From Intrasporangium calvum DSM 43043 (lineage in GTDB: Bacteria; Actinomycetota; Actinomycetes; Actinomycetales; Dermatophilaceae): a stretch of 64,000 nt of DNA. The stretch lies in the NCBI RefSeq assembly GCF_000184685.1, contig NC_014830.1, forward strand, positions 1,612,001-1,676,000. The letters are read 5' to 3'. Shown here in pieces: positions 24,863 through 34,193 of the stretch. The notes below the pieces were generated by a model, which searched no databases, had not been told where the DNA came from, and saw only the letters and a list, made by a program, of their open reading frames with translations. The position numbers were made by a program, and so were the translations under genes. Positions within the stretch are counted from its first letter, which is position 1. Every line of letters starts with the position of its first letter.

Positions 24863-25930
24863 ATGAACGAAGGTGAGAGTGTGGAGCGGGCCGAGACCGC
24901 CCTCGCCCCCGACCACCCCCGCAAGCCCGAGTCGCCACCGGACCTGCGTCCGAAGATCTGGCGGACCAGCCTCAAGCGGGCGGCCCACGAGTTCGGCCAT
25001 GACGAGTGCACGGACCTCGCGGCGGGGCTGACGTACTACGGCGTGCTGTCGATCTTCCCGGGCCTCCTCGCCCTCGTCTCGCTCCTCGGGGTCTTCGGCC
25101 GGGGGCGGTCGACCGTCGAGAGTCTCCTCGACATCCTCGAGGCCGTCGGGCAGGGGGACTCGGCGGACACCCTGCGCGGACCCATCACCGACATGGTCAA
25201 CTCCGGCGCGGCCGGCCTGACGCTCGTCGTGGGGCTCGTCGGGGCTGTCTGGTCGGCCTCGGGCTACGTCGGCGCCTTCGGCCGGGCGATGAACCGCATC
25301 TACGGGGTGGACGAGGGGCGCCCCTTCATCCGGCTGCGTCCGCTCAACCTCGCCTTGACGGTCGCCTTCGTCATCATGGCGGCCCTGATCCTCCTCGGTC
25401 TGGTGCTGACCGGCGACCTGGCTCGCGCCGTCGGTGACACGATCGGTCTGGGCGGCGCGGCGGTCACGACGTGGAGCATCGCGAAGTGGCCGGTCATCCT
25501 GATCCTCGTCATCGCCATGGTCGCCCTGCTCTACTGGGCGACCCCCAACGTCAAGCAGCCGCGGTTCCGGTGGCTGTCCGTCGGGGCCGTCATCGCGATC
25601 CTGGCGGCCATCGTCGCCTCGGTCGGGTTCGGTTTCTACGTCTCGGGCTTCTCGAACTACGACAAGACCTACGGTTCGCTGGCCGGCGTCATCGTCTTCC
25701 TGCTCTGGATGTGGCTGATGAACCTCGCCCTCCTCTTCGGCGCCGAGGTCGACGCGGAGATGGAGCGCGGACGCGAGCTGCAGGCGGGGATCCCCGCGGA
25801 GGAGGCGATCCAGCTGCCACCTCGCGGCACGGAGGCGTCCGTGAAGAAGGCCCGCAAGCGCGAGCAGCTCATCGAGCAGCAGGAGGAGATCCGGCAGCGC
25901 AACGGCTCCCGGCGCGCCGGCGTGCGGTAG
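24863..25930 (+). CDS. YihY/virulence factor BrkB family membrane protein
   Basis: A 355-residue inner-membrane protein with about six transmembrane helices between residues 50 and 300. The family signature DLAAGLTYYGVLSIFPGLLALVSLLGVF is near residue 52, and the GYVGAFGRAMNRIYGVDEGRPF loop and VGFGFYVSGFSNYDKTYGSLAGVIVFLLWMWLMNLALLFGAEVDAE are typical. The function of YihY proteins is not established despite the old 'ribonuclease BN' label. Both termini are polar and cytoplasmic, with a Lys/Arg/Glu-rich C-tail. AAGGAG lies eight bases before ATG. It may be influenced by the upstream SOS-like site. Confidence 0.92.
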   Translation: MNEGESVERAETALAPDHPRKPESPPDLRPKIWRTSLKRAAHEFGHDECTDLAAGLTYYGVLSIFPGLLALVSLLGVFGRGRSTVESLLDILEAVGQGDSADTLRGPITDMVNSGAAGLTLVVGLVGAVWSASGYVGAFGRAMNRIYGVDEGRPFIRLRPLNLALTVAFVIMAALILLGLVLTGDLARAVGDTIGLGGAAVTTWSIAKWPVILILVIAMVALLYWATPNVKQPRFRWLSVGAVIAILAAIVASVGFGFYVSGFSNYDKTYGSLAGVIVFLLWMWLMNLALLFGAEVDAEMERGRELQAGIPAEEAIQLPPRGTEASVKKARKREQLIEQQEEIRQRNGSRRAGVR

Positions 25931-25966
25931 GGGCCCCGCCGTCGCCGACCGAGAGGAGGGCACCCG

Positions 25967-25978
25967 TACGGTGGGTGC
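25967..25978 (+). promoter_or_regulatory. Leaderless-type -10 element of the aldo/keto reductase gene
   Basis: TACGGT (25967-25972) followed by six bases and ATG 25979. Confidence 0.6.
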
Positions 25979-26989
25979 ATGGAATACCGGTATCTCGGCA
26001 ACAGTGGTCTCAAGGTCTCGGCGATCACCTACGGCAACTGGCTGACGCACGCGTCCCAGGTGGAGAACGACGTGGCGGTGCAGTGCGTGCGCGCTGCGCT
26101 CGATGCGGGCATCTCCACCTTCGACACGGCAGACGTCTACGCGAACACCGCAGCAGAGGTCGTGCTCGGTGAGGCGCTCAAGGGCGAACGCCGGGAGAGC
26201 CTCGAGATCCTCACGAAGGTGTACTGGCCCACCGGGCCCAAGGGCAAGAACGACACAGGTCTGTCGCGAAAGCACATCATGGAGTCGATCAACGGTTCCC
26301 TCACGCGGCTGCAGACCGACTACGTCGACGTCTACCAGGCGCACCGGTACGACACCGAGACGCCGTTGGCGGAGACGATGCAGGCCTTCGCCGACATCGT
26401 CCGCCAGGGCAAGGCGCTCTACATCGGGGTGAGTGAGTGGACGGCGGAGCAGATCCGCGAGGGCGTGCGACTCAGTCGCGAGCTCGGCTTCCAGCTCGTG
26501 TCGAACCAGCCCCAGTACTCCATGCTCTGGCGGGTCATCGAGGACGAGGTCGTCCCGGCGAGCGAGGAGCTCGGCGTGAGCCAGATCGTCTTCAGCCCCG
26601 TCGCCCAAGGCGTCCTCACCGGCAAGTACGTGCCGGGGGAGCCGGTGCCTGAGGGATCGCGAGCCACCGATGAGAAGGGCGGGGCCGACTTCGTCAAGCG
26701 GTTCCTGCGCGACGACGTGCTCCATCGGGTCCAGGGGCTGCAACCGGTCGCGGACGAGGCGGGCCTCACCCTGGCACAGCTGGCGGTCGCCTGGGTCCTC
26801 CAGAACCCCAACGTCGCCGCCGCCATCATCGGCGCATCGCGTCCGGAGCAGGTGAAGGAGAACGTCAAGGCAGCCGGGGTCGAGCTGGCACCCGAGCTGA
26901 TGGCGCTCGTCGACGAGGTGCTCGGCGACGTCGTCGAGCGGGACGCCGAGCTGACCCAGCTGAACGCCCCGCAGGGGCGCGTGGTCTGA
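25979..26989 (+). CDS. Aldo/keto reductase
   Basis: A 336-residue NADPH-dependent (beta/alpha)8 reductase related to the potassium-channel beta-subunit/YghZ branch. The catalytic tetrad is recognisable: Asp in FDTADVY (about residue 50) with its Tyr, Lys in ILTKVYW (about 80) and His in YQAHRYDTETP (about 122). The C-terminal cofactor region includes AAIIGASRPEQVKENVKAAG. Length is normal. It appears to be transcribed alone from a leaderless promoter, between YihY and a USP gene. The physiological substrate is unknown; detoxification of reactive aldehydes is typical. Confidence 0.92.
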   Translation: MEYRYLGNSGLKVSAITYGNWLTHASQVENDVAVQCVRAALDAGISTFDTADVYANTAAEVVLGEALKGERRESLEILTKVYWPTGPKGKNDTGLSRKHIMESINGSLTRLQTDYVDVYQAHRYDTETPLAETMQAFADIVRQGKALYIGVSEWTAEQIREGVRLSRELGFQLVSNQPQYSMLWRVIEDEVVPASEELGVSQIVFSPVAQGVLTGKYVPGEPVPEGSRATDEKGGADFVKRFLRDDVLHRVQGLQPVADEAGLTLAQLAVAWVLQNPNVAAAIIGASRPEQVKENVKAAGVELAPELMALVDEVLGDVVERDAELTQLNAPQGRVV

Positions 26990-27101
26990 CCTGCGGCGAC
27001 GCGCGGCATCTTCGTGCGTCGTCCCGGAACGGACGCGGCTCCCGGGGAGATAATGGCCTCAGGGCCGGTCGACGGGTCCGGCTCGACCTGGAAGGACGAC
27101 C

Positions 27102-28037
27102 ATGAGCGGGGAGACCGGCTCCACCGAGTCACCGGACAGCCGACGGATCGTCGTGGGCTACAGCGGCATGGACGGGTCGGAGCCCGCCCTGGACTGGGCT
27201 GTCGAGACGGCGCTCCGGGAGGACCGTCCGCTGACCATCCTGCACTGCTACGACCTCGCCCATGTTCCCGTGCTGGGTCCGGCGCCGCCCGACCAGCAGA
27301 GTGAGCTGATCGCGGATGCAGCCGACGAGGTCGTGGCCGGGGCAGTGGAGCGTGCCGCGCTCGTCCTCGGCCGCGCGAAGGTCACCGGCAGCAGCATCCT
27401 GGGAGGCGCTGCCGGGGAGCTCGTGACCGCGAGCGAGACCGCCCACCTCGTCGTCACCGGCTCTCATGGGCGCGGCCGCCTGCTCGGGGGTCTGCTCGGA
27501 TCGACGTCGTACACCGTGACCGCCCACGCGCGATGTCCCGCTGTGGTGGTGCGCGGGGAGGCCTCCCTCCATCCCGACGCCGAGCACCGGGTGGTCGTCG
27601 GCGTCGACGACTCCGAGGCGGCCCTCCACGCCCTCGACCGCGCGGGGGAGGTCGCCGCCAGGGCGGGAGCGCCCCTCCACCTCGTCCGTGCCATTCACCC
27701 CTCGGTGGATCTGCACACGCAGCCGGAGCTGGGCCCGATGGTGTACGGCGAGGCGTACGCCATCGACCATGCGCGGTTCGCCGACGAGCTGCGCGGCTAC
27801 GCGGCCGACGCGACGGCCGAGCTGGTCGAGCGAGTCACACGGGCACACCCCACTCTGGTGGTGACCTTCGAGGTCGTCGAGGACAGTCCGGGGCTGGCCA
27901 TCGCACGGGTCGGGGCCGGTGCGGGCCTCGTCGTCGTCGGTTCGCGCGGGCGAGGGGGCTTCGCCGGCATGCTGCTCGGCTCGGTGAGCCATACGGTCAT
28001 TCACCACGCGACGTCGCCCGTGATGGTCGTCCGCTGA
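27102..28037 (+). CDS. Universal stress protein, two USP domains
   Basis: A 311-residue tandem USP. Each half ends in an ATP-binding loop: VTGSHGRGRLLGGLLGSTS near residues 120-138 and VVGSRGRGGFAGMLLGSVS near 283-301, both matching G-x2-G-x9-G-S/T. ATP-binding USPs in actinobacteria accumulate in hypoxia and stationary phase. GAAGGA lies seven bases before ATG, and a GATAAT -10-like sequence lies at 27049-27054. It is separated from a second, similar USP gene (29.9 kb) by a helicase gene, so the pair may have arisen by duplication around that gene. Confidence 0.92.
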   Translation: MSGETGSTESPDSRRIVVGYSGMDGSEPALDWAVETALREDRPLTILHCYDLAHVPVLGPAPPDQQSELIADAADEVVAGAVERAALVLGRAKVTGSSILGGAAGELVTASETAHLVVTGSHGRGRLLGGLLGSTSYTVTAHARCPAVVVRGEASLHPDAEHRVVVGVDDSEAALHALDRAGEVAARAGAPLHLVRAIHPSVDLHTQPELGPMVYGEAYAIDHARFADELRGYAADATAELVERVTRAHPTLVVTFEVVEDSPGLAIARVGAGAGLVVVGSRGRGGFAGMLLGSVSHTVIHHATSPVMVVR

Positions 28038-28094
28038 GCATCCGGGTGCGCATCCTCCTGCGGAGCGACGCGAGGGTGGCTAAGGTGCGGACCT

Positions 28095-29777
28095 GTGGAC
28101 AGCTGGGAGCGCGGGGGCCAGAGCGGCAGTGACGAGACGGCGCATGGCTTCGCCAGCGAGGCGGAGCAGGTGGTCTGGGACCGGCTCACGAGCCAGGTGC
28201 CCCCGGGCACGGTCCTCATCCCGAATCTCCGGTTGACGAGCACCCAGAAGGACCACGAGCTCGACGTCGTCGCGCTCATGCCGGACGTCGGGGTCGTCGT
28301 CGTCGAGGTGAAGGGCGGCAGCGTCTCGGTGGACGGCCAAGGACAATGGTGGTCCGGGGGGCGCAACCGCACCAGCCGAATCCGGCCGGTGGAGCAGGCC
28401 CGCGACGGCAGGTACGCCCTGAGGGACTTCATCGAGGCTGATCCTCGTTGGAAGAACCAGCGCAGCCGGGTGCGGTTCGGCCATGCGCTCGTCGTGCCGT
28501 TCACCCATCTCAGCCCGGACTTCGCCACTCCGGACTGCCCGCGGTGGATGGTCAGCGGGCGTGACGACCTCGACGACCTCGCCGGTCGCATCCACGACGT
28601 CGTCGCGCTGCAGCAGAACGACCAGCGCGTACCGACCCACGAGGACGTCCACCTCATCCAGGAGATCCTCACGGGCCGCTGGCTGCCCGCGCCGGACGGC
28701 GCAGCCGAGGCCGACGAGCGTGAGTCGGTGGCGGACCGACTGACGCGCGAGCAGGCCGAGCTGCTCAAGGTGACGCGACTCATCCACCGGATGGAGGTGC
28801 GGGGCGGAGCCGGCTCGGGGAAGACGATCCTCGCGCTGACGCAGGCCAAGGACCTCACCCGGGGCCAGGGGGAGCGCCGACCCCAGCGGGTGGCGTTGCT
28901 CTGCTACTCGATCGGCCTCTCGCAGTACTTCAAGCGCCAGCTCCAGGCGGCGCCGCACCGTCACCGCCCGGCCTTCGCGGGGTCCTTCGAGGACCTGGCC
29001 AACGAGTGGGGCATCGCCACGGCCCACGACCGCAACGACCGCGACTTCTGGGAGCGCGACCTCGCGGCGCAGATGGCGGCGGTGGCCGAGCGGCTGCCGG
29101 AGAGCAGGCGGTTCGACGCGATCATCGTCGACGAGGCACAGGACTTCGCCGACCACTGGTGGAACCCGCTGATGAAGTCGCTCAAGGACGAGGAGACCGG
29201 TGGGGTCTACGTCTACAGCGACGAGAACCAGCGGATCTTCCCGCGCTACGGGCAACCACCCGTCCCGCTCGTGCCGCTGGTCCTCGACCACAACCTGCGC
29301 AACACCCGGCAGATCGCCAGGGCCTTCGGTCCGCTCACCCCGATGCGGATGACGCTTCGCGGTGGGGAGGGCCCCGACGTCGTCGTCGTCCCCTGTGAGA
29401 CCGAGGCCGCCGTCGATGCGGCCGACGACGCGGTCGGGGCCCTGCTCGACGACGGGTGGCGGCCCGAGCACATCGCCCTGCTGACCATGGGATCCCGGCA
29501 CCGTGTCCAGGCGGAGCGTCAGGACACGGACGGCCAGATCGGCTACTGGCGGTCGTTCTGGGAGGACGAGGACGTGTTCTACGGCCACGTGCTCGGCTGC
29601 AAGGGCCTGGAGCGCAAGGCCGTGGTCCTCTGCATCAACACGGACAACGCCGACCGCGGCCGGGAGAAGCTCTACGTCGGGATGTCGCGCGCGACCGACC
29701 GTCTCGTCGTCGTCGGGGATCCTGACGTCATCCGCGCCATGGGGGGCGACGCGGTCGCGAGGCAGCTCGGCCTCTGA
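28095..29777 (+). CDS. NERD nuclease-like domain fused to UvrD-type helicase
   Basis: A 560-residue DNA-processing protein. The N-terminal NERD domain shows the expected KDHELDVVALMPDVGVVVVEVKGG (acidic residue and ExK, about residues 53-76). The helicase half has Walker A RGGAGSGKT (about 236), Walker B VDEAQDF (about 345), a GCKGLERKAVVL motif V region (about 500) and KLYVGMSRATDRLVVVGD motif VI (about 525). Intact motifs suggest an active ATPase. NERD-helicases occur in DNA repair and in defence loci. The GTG start has TAAGGT eight bases upstream. It is inserted between two universal stress protein genes on the same strand, which is an unusual neighbourhood. Confidence 0.87.
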   Translation: MDSWERGGQSGSDETAHGFASEAEQVVWDRLTSQVPPGTVLIPNLRLTSTQKDHELDVVALMPDVGVVVVEVKGGSVSVDGQGQWWSGGRNRTSRIRPVEQARDGRYALRDFIEADPRWKNQRSRVRFGHALVVPFTHLSPDFATPDCPRWMVSGRDDLDDLAGRIHDVVALQQNDQRVPTHEDVHLIQEILTGRWLPAPDGAAEADERESVADRLTREQAELLKVTRLIHRMEVRGGAGSGKTILALTQAKDLTRGQGERRPQRVALLCYSIGLSQYFKRQLQAAPHRHRPAFAGSFEDLANEWGIATAHDRNDRDFWERDLAAQMAAVAERLPESRRFDAIIVDEAQDFADHWWNPLMKSLKDEETGGVYVYSDENQRIFPRYGQPPVPLVPLVLDHNLRNTRQIARAFGPLTPMRMTLRGGEGPDVVVVPCETEAAVDAADDAVGALLDDGWRPEHIALLTMGSRHRVQAERQDTDGQIGYWRSFWEDEDVFYGHVLGCKGLERKAVVLCINTDNADRGREKLYVGMSRATDRLVVVGDPDVIRAMGGDAVARQLGL

Positions 29778-29936
29778 CGCGCAGCGTGCCGCCGGCTGTG
29801 AGCGCGCCGGTCGTGTCTGGCCGCTCACACCGCACGGTGCGGCGAGCCGGAGGGGGAGAGGATGGAGGTGGCCCGACGGGCCGATCCGGCGGGCGGACGT
29901 GGCATCAGTCACGGGACGACCGGAGAGGCGCCGACG

Positions 29937-30887
29937 ATGAGCGAGAACGCCACCACCACCGAGACCGCCAACCACCACCTCGGGCACGGCATCGTCGTGG
30001 GCTACGACGGCTCCGCTGCGTCCGTGCTGGCCCTCGACTGGGCCATCGAGACGGCCCGTGAGCGAGGGCGCCCGCTGACCATCGTGCACGGAATCAGCAC
30101 GACCGGCACCGGCTTCCCCGCGATGGACCTGGCGCAGGCCCAGCCCCTCTTCGAGCGGACGGCGCGAGAGATCGTCGCCGACGGGGCCCGCCGGGCCGAG
30201 AAGGTCCTCGAGGTGAACCAGATCGAGACCCAGTACTGGCTGGGGAGCGCCGCCGGCCAGATCATCGAGGCGTCACGGGACGCTGACCTCGTCGTCGTCG
30301 GCAGCCGTGGTCGTGGCCGCCTCCTCGGTGGGCTGCTCGGCTCCACGTCCTACGCCGTCACCGCGCACTCCCACTGCCCGGTCGTCGTCGTGCGCGGCCC
30401 GGCGGGCGAGGACGTGGAGGACCTTCCCGAGCCGAGCCGACCGGACCCGGAGCACCCGGTGCTCGTGGGGAGCGACGAGTCACCGGGGTCCCAGCGGGCC
30501 GTCGACGCCGCCGCGGAGGTCGCTGCTCAGAGCGGGGCCCGGTTGACCATCGTCCGGGTCGCCGAACCGGTCATCCCCAGCACGTGGACCGTGATCGAGG
30601 CCGGCGCGGGTGGTGCGGCTCTCGAGGACCCGGACACCATTCTCGGCTGGGCCCGCGAGGGCGTCGAGCGTGAAGGCGAACGCGTGCGCCGGACCCACCC
30701 GTCACTCGACGTGACGACCGAGGCGGTCCTGGGTGACCCGGGTTCGGTGCTCGCGGGGCTGGGACAGGATGCCGGGCTCGTCGTTGTCGGGTCGCGGGGA
30801 CGCGGCGGGTTCACGGGGATGCTGCTCGGCTCCGTGAGCCACCGGGTCATCCACGACGCCGTGTGCCCCGTCATGGTCGTTCGTTGA
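29937..30887 (+). CDS. Universal stress protein, two USP domains (second copy)
   Basis: A 316-residue tandem USP clearly similar to the one at 27.1 kb, with ATP loops VVGSRGRGRLLGGLLGSTS and VVGSRGRGGFTGMLLGSVSH. The N-terminus carries a short Thr/Asn-rich extension before GIVVGYDGS. GAGAGG lies a few bases before ATG 29937. The 159-base gap upstream holds an 8-bp inverted repeat (TGTGAGCG at 29798-29805 with its complement at 29822-29829) that could end the helicase transcript. The message probably ends at the hairpin at 30.93 kb. Confidence 0.92.
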   Translation: MSENATTTETANHHLGHGIVVGYDGSAASVLALDWAIETARERGRPLTIVHGISTTGTGFPAMDLAQAQPLFERTAREIVADGARRAEKVLEVNQIETQYWLGSAAGQIIEASRDADLVVVGSRGRGRLLGGLLGSTSYAVTAHSHCPVVVVRGPAGEDVEDLPEPSRPDPEHPVLVGSDESPGSQRAVDAAAEVAAQSGARLTIVRVAEPVIPSTWTVIEAGAGGAALEDPDTILGWAREGVEREGERVRRTHPSLDVTTEAVLGDPGSVLAGLGQDAGLVVVGSRGRGGFTGMLLGSVSHRVIHDAVCPVMVVR

Positions 30888-30928
30888 GCCGACCCTGTGC
30901 CTTCGGGCGGGAGCGGGAGGACGCCTGT

Positions 30929-30968
30929 TGACGCGGCCGGGCCCAGCGGCATCGGCCGGGCCGCGTCA
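30929..30968. terminator. Hairpin between convergent genes with the motif in its loop
   Basis: Arms TGACGCGGCC (30929-30938) and the complement (30959-30968), with a 20-base loop containing GGCCCAGCGGCATC, a one-base variant of the dispersed motif. It lies between the USP gene (plus) and the SRPBCC gene (minus). Confidence 0.65.
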
Positions 30969-30982
30969 GCGGCGGGTGGCGC

Positions 30983-31408
30983 TCAGCTCGCGATCGAGCT
31001 GGTGAGCCGTCCGAGGGCGTCGTCCCAGCGGGCCTTGTCGCTCTGGCCGTCCTCGGCGATCCCGCGTCCCTCGTGGAAGAGGTCGAGGCGGGTGCCGTCA
31101 CCCTCGCGCCGCAGCTGGAGGTCGACGATGCTGAGCGGGCCGTCCTCGTTGGGGTGCCACGAGACGCGGATCTGTTCCAGAGGGTGGTAGCTGCGCAGGA
31201 CGCCACACGGGCCTTCCGCGCTGTGCCAGGGCTCGCCCTTCGTCGCGAGGCGGGCGCCGGTGCCGAGCAGCGCCTCCGTGCCCTGCGGGCTGATCAGGTG
31301 CTCCCACACGCTTTCGAGCGGGGCCGCAACGGTGGTGCTCGCGTGCACACCAGCCGGCGACCCCTCGAGTTCTGCGTCCTCAGGGATCAACTGCGTCTCA
31401 CTGGTCAT
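30983..31408 (-). CDS. SRPBCC (AHSA1/START-like) domain protein
   Basis: A 141-residue protein with the helix-grip fold pattern of AHSA1/polyketide-cyclase relatives: VHASTTVAAPLESVWEHLISPQGTEALLGTG at the front and SIVDLQLRREGDGTRLDLFHEGRGIAEDG later. Members bind hydrophobic ligands or co-chaperone partners; the specific role is unknown. ATG 31408 is chosen because GGAGGT lies six bases upstream; the frame stays open for another 330 bases upstream but that part has no coding character. It is downstream of tex on the same strand, with 150 bases between, so read-through is possible. Confidence 0.85.
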   Translation of the reverse strand: MTSETQLIPEDAELEGSPAGVHASTTVAAPLESVWEHLISPQGTEALLGTGARLATKGEPWHSAEGPCGVLRSYHPLEQIRVSWHPNEDGPLSIVDLQLRREGDGTRLDLFHEGRGIAEDGQSDKARWDDALGRLTSSIAS

Positions 31409-31510
31409 GGGTACCTCCGGTCCGCGGCGGGTCCGGCCCCGGATGGGCTGGACCCACCACTCACAGTCGACCAAGGATCCGGCCTGAGGACAAGAGCCAG
31501 TTTGAGTGAC

Positions 31511-31525
31511 GTATGCCGCTGGGCT
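31511..31525 (-). repeat. Exact 15-bp dispersed motif downstream of tex
   Basis: On the minus strand AGCCCAGCGGCATAC begins about 35 bases after the tex stop, in the same orientation as tex. Confidence 0.85.
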
Positions 31526-31559
31526 GGCTTCCCGCACGTCGACATCCCCGGGTGCCCCG

Positions 31560-33974
31560 TCAGCCCTGGTAGCCGGCGCGCCGGAGGGCGTCTGCGACAG
31601 CGCTGGTCGGTGGCGGGTCCTCCCGCGAGCCGCGGGCACCCGATGAGGGTGTACCGGCCCGACCACGCCGGCCATCCCGACCATCGCGACCATCCCGGCC
31701 AGGGCGCCGTCCCGCACCCGGACGCGCCCCCCCGTCATCCGGTGTCGCAGTCGACGCCCGGCCAGGCGGAGCCACCTCGTCGTCGAGGCGCAGGCTCAGG
31801 GAGATCCGCTTCCGGACGAGGTCCACGTCGAGAACCTTGCAGGTGACGACGTCGCCCGGCTTGACGACCTCTCTGGGGTCGGAGACGAAGCGGTGGGAGA
31901 GCGCGGAGACGTGGGCGAGGCCGTCCTGGTGGACGCCGACGTCGATGAACGCGCCGAACGCGGCGACGTTGGTGACGACGCCCTCGAGCGTCATGCCCGG
32001 CCTGAGGTCCTTCAGCTCCTCGACGCCCTCCTTGAAGCTGGCGGTGCGGAAGGCGGGTCGTGGGTCGCGGCCCGGCTTGTCGAGCTCGGAGAGGATGTCG
32101 GTGACGGTGGGGAGGCCGAACCGGTCGTCGACGAAGGCCTCCGGGCGGAGTCGGTGCAGCACAGCGGTGTTGCCGATGAGCTGACGCAGCTCGAAGCCGG
32201 TCTCGGTGAGGATGCGCCGGACCACCGGGTAGGCCTCGGGGTGGACCGCCGAGGAGTCCAACGGGTCGTCACCGTCGGGGATGCGGAGGAAGCCGGCAGC
32301 CTGCTCGAAGGCCTTGGCGCCGAGGCGCGGGACCTCCTTGAGCGCCGACCTCGTCCGGAATGGGCCGTTGGTGTCCCGGTGCGCGACGATGCCGTCCGCA
32401 AGCCCGGCGGTGATGCCGGAGACGCGTCGAAGGAGCGGAGCCGAGGCGGTGTTGACGTCGACGCCCACGGCGTTGACGCAGTCCTCGACCACGGCGTCGA
32501 GGGACCGGGACAGGGATGTCTGTGAGAGGTCGTGCTGGTACTGCCCGACACCGATCGCCCTCGGCTCGATCTTGACGAGCTCGGCGAGCGGGTCCTGGAG
32601 CCGCCGCGCGATCGACACTGCTCCGCGGAGGGACACATCGAGCCCCGGCAGCTCCTCCGAGGCGTAGGCGGAGGCGGAGTAGACGGATGCGCCCGCCTCA
32701 GACACGACGGCAGGGGTGACCTTGAGGTCCGGGTGCCGCTTGACGAGATCCTGGGCCAGGCGGTCGGTCTCTCGCGACGCCGTGCCGTTGCCGATGGCGA
32801 TGAGGTCGACGTGGTGGTCTCCGCAGAGGCGGGCGAGGGTGGCGATCGACCGGTCCCACTGGTTCTGCGGCACGTGCGGGTGGATGACGTCGGTGGCGAC
32901 GACCTTGCCCGTCGCGTCGACCACGGCGACCTTGACGCCGGTGCGGAAGCCGGGGTCGAGACCCATCGTGGCGCGGGTTCCGGCGGGAGCGGCGAGGAGC
33001 AGGTCGCGCAGGTTCGCGGCGAAGACGCGGACCGCCTCCTCCTCGGCCGACCTGCGCAGCCGCATCCGCAGGTCGATCCCGAGGTGGACGAGCAGCTTGG
33101 TGCGCCAGGCCCACCGCACGGTGTCGCCGAGCCAGGCGTCGGCCGGACGGCCCCGGTCCGAGATCCCGAAGCGGGCCGCGATGGCCCGCTCGTACTCCGT
33201 CGGCCCGGTCGCCGGCCCGTCCGCAGGCGGGAGGGGGTCGACGGTCAGGCTCAGGACCTCCTCCTTCTCGCCCCTGAGCATGGCGAGGATGCGGTGGGAC
33301 GGCATCTTCGGGAACGGCTCGGAGAAGTCGAAGTAGTCGGAGAACTTCGCACCCTCGGCCTCCTTCCCCGCGCGGACCTTGGCCGTGAGGTGCCCGCGCG
33401 ACCACATCCGCTCGCGCAGGACGCCGACGAGGTCGGCGTCCTCGGCGAAGCGTTCGACGAGGATGGCCCGGGCCCCGTCGAGGGCGGCTGCGGCGTCGGC
33501 CACCCCTTTCGACGCGTCGACGAAGGCGGCCGCCGCGGCCAGCGGCGAGACCGTCGGGTCGCCGAGCAGCCCGTCGGCGAGCGGCTCGAGGCCGGACTCC
33601 TTGGCGGTCTGGGCCCGGGTGCGCCGTTTCGGCTTGTACGGGAGGTAGATGTCCTCGAGCCGTGCCTTCGTCTCGGCGGCCAGCAGCTGGGTGCGGAGCT
33701 CGTCGGTGAGCTTGCCCTGCTCGTCGATGGAGGCGAGCACCGTCCGGCGTCGCTCCTCGAGCTCGCGCAGGTAGCCGAGGCGCTCCTCGAGTGACCGCAG
33801 CTGGGCGTCGTCGAGGCCCTCGGTGACCTCCTTGCGGTAGCGCGCGACGAAGGGGACGGTCGCGCCTCCGTCGAGGAGCCCGACGGCGGCCTGGACCTGG
33901 CCTCGGCGGACGCCGAGCTCCTCGGCGATCCGCTGCTCGATCGACGGCCCCGCGCCACTCGTGCTCACTGCCAC
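31560..33974 (-). CDS. tex: Tex-like S1 RNA-binding protein
   Basis: An 804-residue Tex homologue, a nucleic-acid-binding transcription accessory protein related to eukaryotic Spt6. In order: N-terminal helical domain (ATVPFVARYRKEVTEGLDD), YqgF/RNase H-like domain (GLDPGFRTGVKVAVVD around residue 338), helix-hairpin-helix (AKAFEQAAGFLRIPDGDDPLD), and the S1 domain (LRPGMTLEGVVTNVAAFGAFIDVGVHQDGLAHVS around 660). The C-terminal 80 residues are a low-complexity GRDGRDGRDGRRGRAG-type basic tail, longer than in many Tex proteins. The GTG start has GAGGAG upstream. Length and domain order are normal. Transcribed alone or with the SRPBCC gene. Confidence 0.95.
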   Translation of the reverse strand: MAVSTSGAGPSIEQRIAEELGVRRGQVQAAVGLLDGGATVPFVARYRKEVTEGLDDAQLRSLEERLGYLRELEERRRTVLASIDEQGKLTDELRTQLLAAETKARLEDIYLPYKPKRRTRAQTAKESGLEPLADGLLGDPTVSPLAAAAAFVDASKGVADAAAALDGARAILVERFAEDADLVGVLRERMWSRGHLTAKVRAGKEAEGAKFSDYFDFSEPFPKMPSHRILAMLRGEKEEVLSLTVDPLPPADGPATGPTEYERAIAARFGISDRGRPADAWLGDTVRWAWRTKLLVHLGIDLRMRLRRSAEEEAVRVFAANLRDLLLAAPAGTRATMGLDPGFRTGVKVAVVDATGKVVATDVIHPHVPQNQWDRSIATLARLCGDHHVDLIAIGNGTASRETDRLAQDLVKRHPDLKVTPAVVSEAGASVYSASAYASEELPGLDVSLRGAVSIARRLQDPLAELVKIEPRAIGVGQYQHDLSQTSLSRSLDAVVEDCVNAVGVDVNTASAPLLRRVSGITAGLADGIVAHRDTNGPFRTRSALKEVPRLGAKAFEQAAGFLRIPDGDDPLDSSAVHPEAYPVVRRILTETGFELRQLIGNTAVLHRLRPEAFVDDRFGLPTVTDILSELDKPGRDPRPAFRTASFKEGVEELKDLRPGMTLEGVVTNVAAFGAFIDVGVHQDGLAHVSALSHRFVSDPREVVKPGDVVTCKVLDVDLVRKRISLSLRLDDEVAPPGRASTATPDDGGARPGAGRRPGRDGRDGRDGRRGRAGTPSSGARGSREDPPPTSAVADALRRAGYQG

Positions 33975-34193
33975 ACCTGCTCCTCAGTTCTCGCCCGTGT
34001 CCCGCGCTCCACCGCGTGGACCCCGCATTCTGCCGGTGGCCACCGACATGGGTTCCCCCGACCCCCGCCTGGGCTGTCCGGCGTGGTCTGGCGTGGTCTG
34101 CAGGACCCGGTGCCGGTGTCGGTGGCCGGTGAAAGCCTCCAGCCGTGGTCCGAACGAGGGCCCGAGCGGGTGTGCCGTGCGGGGAGAGGGCAG

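Noticed and set aside
31409-31738. N-terminal extension of the SRPBCC protein
   Set aside because: The upstream part is unrelated to the fold, and ATG 31408 has a strong GGAGGT.
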